Source: Lawsonibacter faecis
Lineage (GTDB): Bacteria; Bacillota; Clostridia; Oscillospirales; Oscillospiraceae
DNA length: 64,000 bases
Assembly (NCBI RefSeq): GCF_014287675.1
Contig: NZ_JACOPQ010000016.1
Span: 41,036-105,035 of the forward strand
Direction of reading: 5' to 3'
Under the pieces are notes generated by a model. It was not told the DNA's origin. It did no database searches and saw nothing but the letters and a program-made list of their open reading frames with translations. Position 1 is the first letter of the stretch. Each line of letters begins with the position of its first letter. Of the stretch, positions 43,283 to 53,100 are shown piece after piece. The position numbers were made by a program, and so were the translations under genes.

Positions 43283-44140
43283 TTAAAATTCAAAAAAGTA
43301 ATTGTCGGCGGTCTGCTGGCTGTTGAGGATTGCGTCGCTGCTCAGCCGCTTGCGCTTGAGAGCCTTGTCGCTCTCCAGCAGCACGCAGTAGAGCACGTCG
43401 GTCACATAGAGGAACATGAGGTTATTGGAGATGGAAACCGAGTTCTGTGTGGTGATCTTGTCGCTGATGATGAACTTGTAGTCCACCAGACTGGCCAGCT
43501 TGGGGGAGTCGTAGCTGGTGATGGAGAGAACTTCCGCACCCTTGTCCTTACAGGCGGCCAGCGCATGGTAGAGGTCCCGCACCAGAATGGTAGGGGCGAT
43601 GACGATCACCAGATCCTCCGGCCCCACGTTGCCCGCGCAGACCCGGATGTCGCTGATGTCGGTAAGGGCCTTGACAAACAGGCCCACCATACTCAGCTTG
43701 AACTCCAGCTCCCGGGCGACGAACGCCGTATAGGCCAGGCCGAAAATGTAGACGTGCCGGGCTTGGCGGATGGCGGCGGCGGCCTGGACCACGCTGTCCT
43801 CGTCCAGCATGGCGGTGGTGTTTACCAGCATATGCCGGTAGTCCCTGCTCACAGTGGCCACAAAGCCCTCCTGGGCGCCGCTGTCGGACTGATCCTTCAT
43901 GGAATTATAGAAATTTTCCTGTGCCAGAGCAATCTTAAAGCTATTGAAGCCCTTGAAACCAATCTTTTTACAGAAACGGTTGATGCTGGCCTCGGAGGTA
44001 TTGGTGGTTTTGGCGATTGCGGTGATGGTGCTGGAGACCACCGTTTCCGCGTTGTTGATGACATACTGGGCGATTTCGTTCTCGCTCACCGTCAGGCTCT
44101 GCTGCATGGAGATAATTTTAGCGACGACTGCGGAGACCAC
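43283..44140 (-). CDS. MurR/RpiR-family transcription regulator
   Basis: 285 residues from GTG 44140, chosen for AAGGAGGG six bases upstream; an open frame continues to 44191 without a ribosome site. The N-terminal HTH_6 domain spans about 1-75 (LTVSENEIAQYVINN, TNTSEASINRFCKKIGF, GFNSFKIAL). The SIS sugar-phosphate domain spans about 115-250 (ARHVYIFGLAYTAFVARELE, LVIVIAPTI, VLSITSYDSPKLASLVDY in part). It is divergent from the FAD oxidoreductase-permease-HyuA cluster and probably controls it. RpiR ligands are usually phosphosugars. Confidence 0.92.
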   Translation of the reverse strand: MVSAVVAKIISMQQSLTVSENEIAQYVINNAETVVSSTITAIAKTTNTSEASINRFCKKIGFKGFNSFKIALAQENFYNSMKDQSDSGAQEGFVATVSRDYRHMLVNTTAMLDEDSVVQAAAAIRQARHVYIFGLAYTAFVARELEFKLSMVGLFVKALTDISDIRVCAGNVGPEDLVIVIAPTILVRDLYHALAACKDKGAEVLSITSYDSPKLASLVDYKFIISDKITTQNSVSISNNLMFLYVTDVLYCVLLESDKALKRKRLSSDAILNSQQTADNYFFEF

Positions 44141-44293
44141 GGGCGTCCCTCCTTTTCGGGCCGTTAAGCTAGTGTTTAAAATATACCACACAATGGTAGA
44201 AAAAGCAATGAAAGCGGCGGGGAATGGCAGATTTTGTGCAATGTCAATAAATCAAAAACTTTCAAATTGTATAAAAATTATTTTCAAATAGGT

Positions 44294-44322
44294 TGACTGT
44301 TTATGAAAATGATGTTATTATT
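44294..44322 (+). promoter_or_regulatory. Promoter of the FAD oxidoreductase/permease cluster
   Basis: TTGACT (44294-44299), exactly 17 bases, TATTAT (44317-44322), in an AT-rich region divergent from the RpiR gene. Confidence 0.75.
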
Positions 44323-44377
44323 CACAATAGAAAACACCGGAATACAAAAGAAATTTGTGCTGAAATGACAGCGGTAG

Positions 44378-44392
44378 TGAAAAATATTTTCA
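44378..44392. promoter_or_regulatory. Possible RpiR operator
   Basis: TGAAAAATATTTTCA: 6-bp arms around a 3-base centre, in the leader of the cluster about 55 bases after the -10. Downstream position fits repression by the divergent RpiR protein; this is inferred. Confidence 0.45.
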
Positions 44393-44458
44393 GAGATAAA
44401 GAATTAAGTGAAAACTAAACCAATTCTTTCGGAAATTTTGAAAGAGGGAGGCGCGGAG

Positions 44459-45832
44459 ATGGGAACTGTGCTCTATGACGAAACCTACGGCGTAATCGTG
44501 GCGGGAGGGGGCGTGTCAGGCTGTGCCGCCGCACTGGCCGCCGCAAGGAACGGAGCGTCGGTCCTGGTGGTGGAGCGGGACGGCTATCTGGGCGGCACGC
44601 TGACCGGCTGCGGCGTGGGCCCCATGATGACCTTCCACGCGGGGGAGAAGCAGGTCATTCGGGGCATTATGGAGGAGCTGGTACAGGAACTGGTCCGACG
44701 GGGGTACTCCACCGGCCATGTGCCCGACACCAAGCAGTACACCAGCACCATCACACCCTTCGACGCGGAGGGTCTCAAGCTGGTCCTGGACGAGAAGCTG
44801 CGCTCTGCGGGGGTGAAGGTCCTGTTCCACACCTTCCTCGGCGCGGTGGAAACGGCGGACGGCGAGATCAGGAGCCTGACGCTCTGCAACAAGGACGGGC
44901 TGAACAGGGTGTCCGCCAAGGTGTACATAGACGCCACCGGCGACGGTGACGTGGCCGCATGGGCCGGGGCCCCCATGACCAAGGGCCGCCCGGAGGACGG
45001 CGCGGCCCAGCCCATGACCATGAAGATGAAATACTGCGGCGTGGACACGGCCAGGCTGAAGGCCTACGTCCTCTCTCACCCGGAGCGGTTTGGGAAGCTG
45101 GCACCGCACTTTGCGCTTTTCGAGCGGGACATCCCCTTCGATCTGGAGGGCTTCGACGAGGAGTTCCGGCGCTCGAAGGAGGAGGGAAAGCTCTCCATCC
45201 GGCGGGAAAATGTGCTGATGTTCGGCACGGGACGGCCCGGCGAGTACATCCTCAACACCACCCGCATCGTGGGCTGCGACGCCACCGACGCCTGGAGCCT
45301 GAGCGACGCGGAGCTGGAGGGCCGCCGACAGTGCGCCGAGCTGGACGCATTCCTGAGAGAACATGTGCCCGGCTTTGAAGCTGCCATGGTGGAGTTCACC
45401 GGTCCCACGGTGGGCGTCCGGGGCTCACGGCAGCTCGTGGGGAGGCACGTCCTCACGGCGGAGGACATCCTGACGCGCAGGACCTTCCCCGATACCATCG
45501 CCCACTCGGGCTACCCCATCGACATCCACAACCCCAGCGGCGAGGGTACGGCCAGCACCTTCATGAGCGAGCCGGGCACCTACTACTCCATCCCCTACTC
45601 CGTCATGGTGTGCGACGCTCTGCGCAACCTCCTGGTGACGGGGCGCTGCGTCTCCGCCACCTTCGAGGCACAGGCCGCCATCCGCACCACTCCCACCGTG
45701 GGGGCCCTGGGCCAGGCGGCGGGCACGGCGGCGGCCATGGCCGCCGGAGGGGACGGCGACGTGCGGACGGTGGATATCCCCACCCTGCGCGCTGCCCTCT
45801 CACGGCAGGGCGCCTGGCTGGAAGAGGCGTAA
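44459..45832 (+). CDS. FAD-dependent oxidoreductase (FAD_oxidored type)
   Basis: 457 residues from ATG 44459 (GAGGGAGG upstream; an in-frame GTG at 44408 lacks a ribosome site). N-terminal dinucleotide fold GVIVAGGGVSGCAAALAAARNG (in parts) with VVERDGYLGGTLTGCG, later YIDATGDGDVAAWAG and, at the end, PYSVMVCDALRNLLVTGRCVSATF and AQAAIRTTPTVGALGQAAG. This is the flavoprotein family often linked to catabolic operons. The substrate is unknown. First gene of a cluster with a GntP/citrate-type permease and HyuA-like protein. Confidence 0.9.
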   Translation: MGTVLYDETYGVIVAGGGVSGCAAALAAARNGASVLVVERDGYLGGTLTGCGVGPMMTFHAGEKQVIRGIMEELVQELVRRGYSTGHVPDTKQYTSTITPFDAEGLKLVLDEKLRSAGVKVLFHTFLGAVETADGEIRSLTLCNKDGLNRVSAKVYIDATGDGDVAAWAGAPMTKGRPEDGAAQPMTMKMKYCGVDTARLKAYVLSHPERFGKLAPHFALFERDIPFDLEGFDEEFRRSKEEGKLSIRRENVLMFGTGRPGEYILNTTRIVGCDATDAWSLSDAELEGRRQCAELDAFLREHVPGFEAAMVEFTGPTVGVRGSRQLVGRHVLTAEDILTRRTFPDTIAHSGYPIDIHNPSGEGTASTFMSEPGTYYSIPYSVMVCDALRNLLVTGRCVSATFEAQAAIRTTPTVGALGQAAGTAAAMAAGGDGDVRTVDIPTLRAALSRQGAWLEEA

Positions 45833-45895
45833 ATCCGGTCCTTCGGCGGCGCGGCCGCCTGGGAATAGAAGAAAGAAAATGAGGAGGATTCAGTT

Positions 45896-47179
45896 ATGCA
45901 AATCGCACAGGCAATCGGCATATTTCTAATCTTCGCAATCTGCGTTGTCCTGATGATGACACGCAAGCTCCCCACCATCCTGGCACTCCCCATCATGGCC
46001 ATCGGCATCTCTCTGGTGGCCGGCATCCCGTTCATCTCCTCCACCGCGGACTTCACCATCGCAAACGACGTCCTGGAAGCGGGCGCCATGCGGATGAGCA
46101 CCGCCATCGCGGGACTTATCTTCGGCGGCTGGTTCGGCAAAATCCTGACCAAGGTCGGCGTCACCCGCACCATCATCCGCAAGGCCGCCGAGCTGGCCGG
46201 CGACAAGCCCCTGCCCATCGCGCTGGCCTTCCTGGTGGTCTGCTCTCTCATCTTCGCGGCCTCCAACGGCCTGGGCATGGTCATCCTGGTCGGCACCATC
46301 ATCATTCCCATCATGATCTCCGCCGGTGTGGACCCCATCACCGCCGGCTCCGTGCTCCTCTTCTCCAACGGCATCGGCGTCACCTTCAGCGTGGGCACCC
46401 TGGGCGTGTACATCGACACCCTGGGCCTCCCCCTGGAGACCGTCACATCTTACTCCTGGCTGTGCGGCATCCCCCTGATGGTGGTGGCCGTGGCCTGGAT
46501 TGTGTTCTCCATCAAGCGCGGCTCCAGAGTGCGTAAGGCCTGGGCCATGCCCGCAGCCGAGACCGGCAGCGAGAAGAACGTCCGCGCAATCGCCCTCATC
46601 AGCCCCATTATCCCCGTGGTCCTCGTCTTCGCCCTGAAGATGCCCCTGGTGCCCTCCATCCTCATCGGCATCGTGGTCACTCTCATCCTCTCCACCCCGA
46701 AGAACGCCGTCCAGGTCGTGACCGGCGCCTTCGTGGAGGGCATTCAGGATACCGCCGGCGCGGCGGCCCTGATGATCGGCATCGGCATGACCCTGAAGGC
46801 CGTTATGGCGCCCCAGGTGGCCGAGGTGCTCCAGCCCGTCATCTCCGTCATCATCCCCCAGAACCAGATTATGTTCATCCTGGTCTTCGGCCTGCTGAGC
46901 GTGCTGGCCATCTACCGCGGGCCTCTGAACGTCTGGGGCCTGGGCAGCGGCATCGTGGCCCTGCTGGCCGCCTCCGGCATGAACCCCATCGCCGCCATGG
47001 TGGCCCTGCGGCTGGATTCCAACGTACAGGCCGTCTGCGACCCCACCAACTCCCACAACGTCTGGGTGAGCGATTTCACCAAGGTGGACGTGAACGAGTA
47101 CCTGAAGAAGACCATCCTCTGGATTATGGTCTCCACCTTCGTGGGACTCATCGTCGCCAGCTTTATGGTTTCCATCTGA
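45896..47179 (+). CDS. GntP/CitMHS-like organic acid permease
   Basis: 427 residues with about 11-12 TM segments, from ATG 45896 with GAGGAGG-like site upstream. Internal features: IPFISSTADFTIANDVLEAGAMRMSTAIAGLIFGGWFGKIL (in parts), ASNGLGMVILVGTIIIPIM, SNGIGVTFSVGTLGVYI and late VALRLDSNVQAVCDPTNSHNVWV. It looks like the ion-transporter superfamily of gluconate and di/tricarboxylate carriers. It probably imports the substrate of the neighbouring oxidoreductase and HyuA-like protein. A hairpin follows at 47196-47242. Confidence 0.85.
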   Translation: MQIAQAIGIFLIFAICVVLMMTRKLPTILALPIMAIGISLVAGIPFISSTADFTIANDVLEAGAMRMSTAIAGLIFGGWFGKILTKVGVTRTIIRKAAELAGDKPLPIALAFLVVCSLIFAASNGLGMVILVGTIIIPIMISAGVDPITAGSVLLFSNGIGVTFSVGTLGVYIDTLGLPLETVTSYSWLCGIPLMVVAVAWIVFSIKRGSRVRKAWAMPAAETGSEKNVRAIALISPIIPVVLVFALKMPLVPSILIGIVVTLILSTPKNAVQVVTGAFVEGIQDTAGAAALMIGIGMTLKAVMAPQVAEVLQPVISVIIPQNQIMFILVFGLLSVLAIYRGPLNVWGLGSGIVALLAASGMNPIAAMVALRLDSNVQAVCDPTNSHNVWVSDFTKVDVNEYLKKTILWIMVSTFVGLIVASFMVSI

Positions 47180-47195
47180 TATCGAGCATATCTGC

Positions 47196-47242
47196 CGGCC
47201 CCTTGCCCGGTCCCGCTCCGGGCCGGGCGGGGGCCGTTTTTT
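47196..47242 (+). terminator. Terminator or attenuator between permease and hyuA-like gene
   Basis: A GC-rich imperfect hairpin (CGGCCCC...GGGGCCG type arms, inner GCCCGG/CCGGGC) followed by TTTTTT, 28 bases before the next ATG. It would lower expression of the downstream genes relative to the permease. Confidence 0.7.
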
Positions 47243-47269
47243 AAAACAACCTGGAGGTAAAGTAAGACC

Positions 47270-49408
47270 ATGAGTAAAAAGGTACGGATCGGCATCGACG
47301 TTGGAGGAACCTTCACCGATGCAGTTGTCATCGATGCCGACACCTATGAGGTGCTGGCCAAGAAAAAGATTCCCACCACCCACGAGGAGGGCGTGGCCCA
47401 CGGTGTGGTGCGGATCATCTCCGAACTGATGGAGGAGCAGCACATCGCCCCCGGCGACGTGTCCTTCATCGCCCACGGCACCACCCAGGCCACCAACGCC
47501 CTGCTGGAGGGCGACGTGGCCAGCGTGGGCATACTGGGCATGGCCACCGGCATGGACGCCCGGGGCGCGAAGGGCGAGACCGCCGTAGGCGATATTGAGC
47601 TGGCCCCCCACAAGTACCTCAAGAGCTACCACACCTTCCTCGACAGCAAGATTCTTAGCGAGGATACCGCGGCCGAGGCCATCCGGAGCCTGCGCAATCA
47701 GGGCGCCCAGGTCATTGTGGCCAGCGAGGCGTTCAGCGTGGACGACCCGGCCAACGAGCAGAAGATCATCGCCAAGGCGGAGGAGATGGGGCTCTACTGC
47801 ACCGGCGGCCATGAGATCAGCCAGCTCTACGGCCTCAAGATGCGCACCCGTACCGCCGTGGTCAACGCCAGCCTCATCCCCAAGATGATGGAGACCGCCA
47901 ACATGACCGAGCAGGCGGTCCGGGACACCAAGATTGAGTCCGACCTGATGATCATGCGCTGCGACGGCGGGGTCATGAGCATCGAGGAGGTGCGCAAGCG
48001 GCCCATCCTTACCATGCTCTCCGGCCTGGCCGCCGGCGTGGCGGGCGCCCTTATGTACGAGAAGGTGTCCGACGGCATCTTCTTCGAGGCGGGCGGCACC
48101 AGTGTGGACATCAGCGTCATCAAAAACGGCAAGGTCATGATCAAATACGCCCAGGTGGGCGGCCACAAGACCTATCTCCAGAGCCTGGATGTGCGGACCC
48201 TCGGCGTGGCCGGCGGCAGCATGATCCGCGTACGGGACAAAAAAATCGTGGATGTGGGCCCCCGCAGCGCCCACATCGCGGGCAAGGAGTACGAGTGCTT
48301 CGCGCCCGACGGAGCCATTGCATCCGCAAAGGTGCAGATGGTGAGTCCCCGGGCCGACGACCCCTGCGAGTATGCCACCGTGCTGGCCCAGGATGGACGG
48401 GAGTACTCCCTCACCCTGGCCGGAGCGGCCAACCTGCTGGGCTACGTGCCCGACGGGGACTATGCCCGGGGCCATGACGCCCCCAACCGCGCTGCCTGGG
48501 AGGCCCTGGGCGCTTACGCGGGCGTCTCCGCCGAGGAGGCCGCCCGGCAGGTGATGGACCTGGCCATGGGCAAGCTGGCCGTGGTGGTGGAGGACCTCAT
48601 CGCCGAGTATGAGCTGGACCGCAGTTTCATCTCCCTGGTGGGCGGCGGCGGCAGCGGTGCGGTCATCGTCAACGCCCTGGCGGAAAAGATGAAGGTCCGC
48701 TGCCAGATGGCGAAGAACGCCCCCTACATCTCCACCATCGGCGTGGCCCTGGCCATGGTCCGGGAGCAGCTGGAGCGCACCATCGCCAATCCTACCGACG
48801 AGGACATCAAACACATCCGTGCCGACATCATCGAGCGGATTGTCCGCTCGGGCGCCAAGGAGGACACGGTGGACGTGTCCATTGAGATCGACGCGCAGAA
48901 AAACATCCTCCGGGCCATCGCCACCGGCGCCACCGAGCTGCGCCAGAAGGACCTGGGCGCGGGGGAGCTGAGCCGCGAGGAACTGGGCAAAATCGCCGCC
49001 GACTCCCTGGGAGCCAGGGCGGAACAGACTCAGTACGTCTGCGGCACCGGCCGCTGGAACCTTTTCGAGGGCGATATGCAGAAGAAGGCCCTGGGCGGCC
49101 TTATCAAGCTCAAACGCAAGGGCGTGGCCGTGGTGGACCGGGAGGGCGTGGTGCGCCTGCGCCGGGAGAAGGCCGCTTATATCACCTTCCCCAAGTGCCG
49201 CAGGCAGGACGCGTTCAACCACTTCCTGGACGACCACACCACCTACTCCGACGCCAACGCCACCATCCCAAAGGTATTTGTTTTTTATAAGGAGAAGATG
49301 CTGGACCTGACCGGAATGCAGACGGCGGAGCAGCTCTACTCCATCCTGGACGTGGAGACGGAAATGATGGCCCCCGACGAGGAAATCCTGGCGGTGGCCT
49401 ACCAATAA
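47270..49408 (+). CDS. Hydantoinase/oxoprolinase family protein (HyuA-like, without HyuB)
   Basis: 712 residues. RIGIDVGGTFTDAVVID (5-21) is the ATP-binding phosphate-1 motif of the ASKHA fold; FIAHGTTQATNALLEGD, KMMETANMTEQAVRDTK-like region, FEAGGTSVDISVIKNG, VGGGGSGAVIVNALAEKM are typical HyuA. The C-terminal third (about 520-712) differs from standard HyuA and I do not recognise it. HyuA normally works with HyuB on cyclic amides, but no hyuB is found in this window. ATP-dependent ring opening is therefore only a family guess. Ribosome site GGAGG 9 bases upstream. Confidence 0.88.
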   Translation: MSKKVRIGIDVGGTFTDAVVIDADTYEVLAKKKIPTTHEEGVAHGVVRIISELMEEQHIAPGDVSFIAHGTTQATNALLEGDVASVGILGMATGMDARGAKGETAVGDIELAPHKYLKSYHTFLDSKILSEDTAAEAIRSLRNQGAQVIVASEAFSVDDPANEQKIIAKAEEMGLYCTGGHEISQLYGLKMRTRTAVVNASLIPKMMETANMTEQAVRDTKIESDLMIMRCDGGVMSIEEVRKRPILTMLSGLAAGVAGALMYEKVSDGIFFEAGGTSVDISVIKNGKVMIKYAQVGGHKTYLQSLDVRTLGVAGGSMIRVRDKKIVDVGPRSAHIAGKEYECFAPDGAIASAKVQMVSPRADDPCEYATVLAQDGREYSLTLAGAANLLGYVPDGDYARGHDAPNRAAWEALGAYAGVSAEEAARQVMDLAMGKLAVVVEDLIAEYELDRSFISLVGGGGSGAVIVNALAEKMKVRCQMAKNAPYISTIGVALAMVREQLERTIANPTDEDIKHIRADIIERIVRSGAKEDTVDVSIEIDAQKNILRAIATGATELRQKDLGAGELSREELGKIAADSLGARAEQTQYVCGTGRWNLFEGDMQKKALGGLIKLKRKGVAVVDREGVVRLRREKAAYITFPKCRRQDAFNHFLDDHTTYSDANATIPKVFVFYKEKMLDLTGMQTAEQLYSILDVETEMMAPDEEILAVAYQ

Positions 49409-49430
49409 AGAGAAAAGAGGGACTTCGGCC

Positions 49431-50063
49431 ATGGACGAACGGGTACTGGCGCTGTGCGAGCTCTCCAACGATATGCTCTTCCATAAAATCCCACGGGAAC
49501 AGCTGCCGTTCTATGTGGACGAGTCCCTGAAGGCCGGGCGGGAGACCGCCCGGACCCTGGCGGGGCGGGACGTACTGGAGCTCTACCGCGAGAGCGGCAT
49601 CGCCATCCGGGAGGGGGGCTCCGGCAAACGCAGCTACGGGCTGATTCTCCGGGGACAGGCCACCATGGGGAAGGAGGGCTGCTCGGTGGAAATTTACCGG
49701 GACTCCATCGAGGCCCTCTCCCTGCACAGCGGCGGGGACGGGGAGGCGGCGCTCACCTACGACGAGGCCCTGCGGGTCCATCTGGCCCACGAGTACTTCC
49801 ACTTCTGGGAGTATCAAAACGATTGCTCCGTCGTGGAGCGGCTGCCCGCCGTCACAACCCTGTCCGTCCTGGGCCTGCACCGAAAGGCCCGGATCAACCG
49901 CTGCGGAGAGGTGGCCGCCCACGCCTTCGCAAAGGAACTGCTGAATCTGCCCGACCTGCCCAATCTGTACGACTACCGCTATCTCATCGACACCGGAGCC
50001 ATGGAGCGCGCCGCGTTTGACCGGCTCTGCGCGGAGATGGCGGCGCTGCTCCCGGCGGAATGA
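49431..50063 (+). CDS. Uncharacterised protein with HEYFH zincin-like motif
   Basis: 210 residues. I do not know the family. H120-E-Y-F-H124 within LAHEYFHFWEY matches the HExxH zinc-protease motif, and E160 in CGEVAAHAF, 36 residues on, could be the third ligand of a gluzincin. A helical N-terminus (LCELSNDMLFHKIP) and C-terminus (LYDYRYLIDTGAMERAAF) flank it. No signal peptide, so probably cytosolic. It follows the HyuA-like gene by 22 bp and is likely co-transcribed. It could be a peptidase that matures an operon product, or a metal-binding protein without protease activity. Confidence 0.7.
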   Translation: MDERVLALCELSNDMLFHKIPREQLPFYVDESLKAGRETARTLAGRDVLELYRESGIAIREGGSGKRSYGLILRGQATMGKEGCSVEIYRDSIEALSLHSGGDGEAALTYDEALRVHLAHEYFHFWEYQNDCSVVERLPAVTTLSVLGLHRKARINRCGEVAAHAFAKELLNLPDLPNLYDYRYLIDTGAMERAAFDRLCAEMAALLPAE

Positions 50064-50126
50064 CCCCTGCCCTCCGGCACGGCGAATCGGTCCGGAGAGG
50101 AGTAAAAGAAAATAAAGGAGGATACT

Positions 50127-53100
50127 ATGAAAAAAGTTTGTTCCCTGCTTCTGGCATTTGCAATGCTCCTCAGCTTCATCCCCTCCAACGTGCGGGCAAC
50201 GGGTACGGAGGAGACGGCATGGGACATTCTAGATGCCGACACCGTGGACTATACCCAGGCATTCAAGCTCTCTGAGGCTGGTACCGCGAGCAGCGGGGTG
50301 CTGACGCAGATGGAGGGCTATGTCAATATCCTCAAGGGCGACGACAAGCCCAACAACGTCACTTCCGGCGCATACACCTGGCTGGTGCCTAAGGATGGCG
50401 TCACCTTCCCCGAGGGGGTGTTCACGGTGGAGGTCTCCGCCCGGGCGGCGGGACCCGTGGACGGCAGGGCCAATGAGATCTCCGCCCGCGTGGACATGGT
50501 GCTCTATCCCATCTTTCTTCGCTACGGCGGAGAGGGCGAGGGCTGTATCTCCTCCCAACATGACTACTCTGAGGAGGACTCCTATGTACTGGACACCACC
50601 ATATGGCATAATTATGGCCTGGTGGTGGACCGCGACAGTGAGACCTACGACGTCTACGTGGACGGAGAGTTAGTTCTGGAGGGCAAGCCCGGCTGGGCCA
50701 ACAACAAGACTGGCGACCTGCTGCGAATGGGTGTTGACAACAACTCCCGGGGCGACCTGGACATCCAGTCCGTCAGAGTGGGGAGCGGGGACGCCAGCGG
50801 GGCGCTGAGCGCCTATGACGGCCCCGCCTACGAGCAGATAAAGCTTCTGGGCGTGGAACTCTCCTCCTATCGGCAAATGGAGGGAGCCGCGGCAACGGTG
50901 ACCGCCGCCGTGACAGGCAGGAACTGTCCCGACGGGACCGAGGTCACGCTGACTCTGCTGGACAGGGACCATGCGCCTGTAGAGGGCGTGACTGCATACG
51001 GTGCACTGACCGGAAACGCGGCAGAGCTCACCCTCGAGATTCCTGATACTCTTGGGCCGGGCGCCTATTACGTGCAGGCCGAGGCGGAGTGCGGCAGCGT
51101 CCGCTCCGACGTTTACACGGTGGATGCGGACCGGGAGGACCCGGACTTCCCATCGTTTGCTGCGGTGGGCTATACCATCGAGAGGGCGGATTATCAGTAC
51201 GACCCCACCGAGGAATTCAACTTCCCCTGTGTGGTGGACACTCGGGACCATCCGGTAGAGAACGCTTTCGGCAGTTACCGCTACTACCTCTTCTATGCGC
51301 CCCACAACGCTCCTGCGGGTCTGTGCGTGGCGGGGTCCGACTCTCTGAACGGCTCCTGGACCGAGTATGGTGGCAACCCCGTCATCAGCAACGACTGGAA
51401 GCCGAACTACAGCGTGAACCATGTCTCTTCCCCCCACGTTATCTGGAACGATACCGAGGGCCTCTGGTTCATGTATTTCCATGGCGAGAACGCCGTCACC
51501 CGTTACGCCACGTCCGACGACCTCATCAATTGGACCTACGGCGGCGTGTGTGTCAAAGCCACCGACTTCTCTCCCGCGGGCACGGACTGCAGCTATGCCC
51601 GGGTCTTCGAGTATGAGGTGCCCGGCCTTGGCAATAAGTACATCATGACCACGATGCTCCATGAGACGGTAAACCGCATCTTCTGGGCCTATTCCAACGA
51701 CGGAAGGACCTGGGAGCCGGTCGAGACTCCTCTAGTGGATCCCACCGGAACGAGCGAGTACAAGGGCAACCTCTCCGGCGCATGGTTCATGCGCTGGGAG
51801 GACCGCAACTTTATCATCTGCCATGCCACCTCCGGCAATATGTACGCGTTCGAGGTGGGGGACACCCTCGACGAGTGCGTCCCCTGGGGGGTGTTCTATG
51901 AATCTCAGGGCACCCGCGATGTGGACGAACTCAACCCCGCGGCGTACCCGGACTTCGGCCGGGCGGGCGCACCCTGCTTAGTGCAGGACGACAATGGGCG
52001 CTGGCATATGTTCTACGAGGGCGGCAAACGCCTCCACGCCAACATCGTCCACGCAGTGGAGGTGCAGGCGGGGGAGGAGGACCAGCTCGCCCGCGCGGGT
52101 CTGGAACTGGCGGAGAAGGAAGCCGTCCTCACCGCAGGCGGGACCGCGGCGCCAGTGCTCCACCTGTTTGACAAGAAGAACAGCCAACTCGCCACCGATG
52201 CGGAGGGCCTGACTCTGAAGTTTCGTGTCAGCAACCCCGAGGTTATCCGCTTTGAGGACGGGACGATCACCGCCTTGGGGGCGGGAACCGCCACGGCCTG
52301 GGTGGAGGCGGAGCTGGACGGCGTTAGCGCCGTCAGCTCCAAGGTAGAGGTGACCGTGGTGGCAGCGGAGTCCGACTGGGATCTGCTCGACGCCTCGATG
52401 GGGGATTATACTGCGTCTTATACAGTCAGTAAGAGCGGCAACTCCGCCGGTACCGTCACCCAGGAGGACGGCCATATCCATATTACGAACACGGCGGCGA
52501 ACTATTGCTATTTGGTCCCCCAGAGCATGTCCGCCCTGTCGGGCAGGGGTGTTATCACTGCCGAGGCCGCCATTCGGCTCCCGGTTGCCGTGGACGGCGT
52601 CCGGGCCAATGAGTTCGCGCTCCGCCTCAATTCCGTTAAGACGGGCTTCCCCATCTTTCTCAAGTACGGTACAAAGGAAGACGGCGGCGGCGTGACTTAC
52701 GACAGCACCTACGGCGACCCCGCCTCCTTCTATGCAGTGGACACCACCCAGTGGCACAATTACGGACTGGTCATCGATCCGTCCAAGATTAAGGTGGAAG
52801 GTTCCAAGTCCAAGGTGTACTACGCCATCTACGTGGACGGCGAGAAGGTCCTAGAGACCTACTCCGGCTGGGTAGAGGACAAGAGCGACCTCATCCGGGT
52901 AGGCAGCGCCACAGGGTTCACCTGCAGCATGGATGTGGAGTCCATTCGCGTGGGATCCGGCGATCTGGCGGACCAGCTGGGCAAGTATCCCCTGCCGGAG
53001 AATGCGGCCCCGGACTTCCCCAAGTTTGCAGCCGTGGGCTATACCATCGATATGACGGACTACCAGTATAATCCCACACAGGAGTTTAATTTCCCTACCA

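Noticed and set aside
44141..44458. Riboswitch in the AT-rich leader of the FAD oxidoreductase cluster
   Set aside because: No paired-helix pattern or conserved core of a known class could be found; a promoter and a short palindrome explain the region better.
45926..49468. Antisense frame of about 1180 codons across permease and HyuA-like genes
   Set aside because: It crosses two well-supported genes and their gap, and its His/Gly/Asp-rich product looks like a shadow of G/C third positions.
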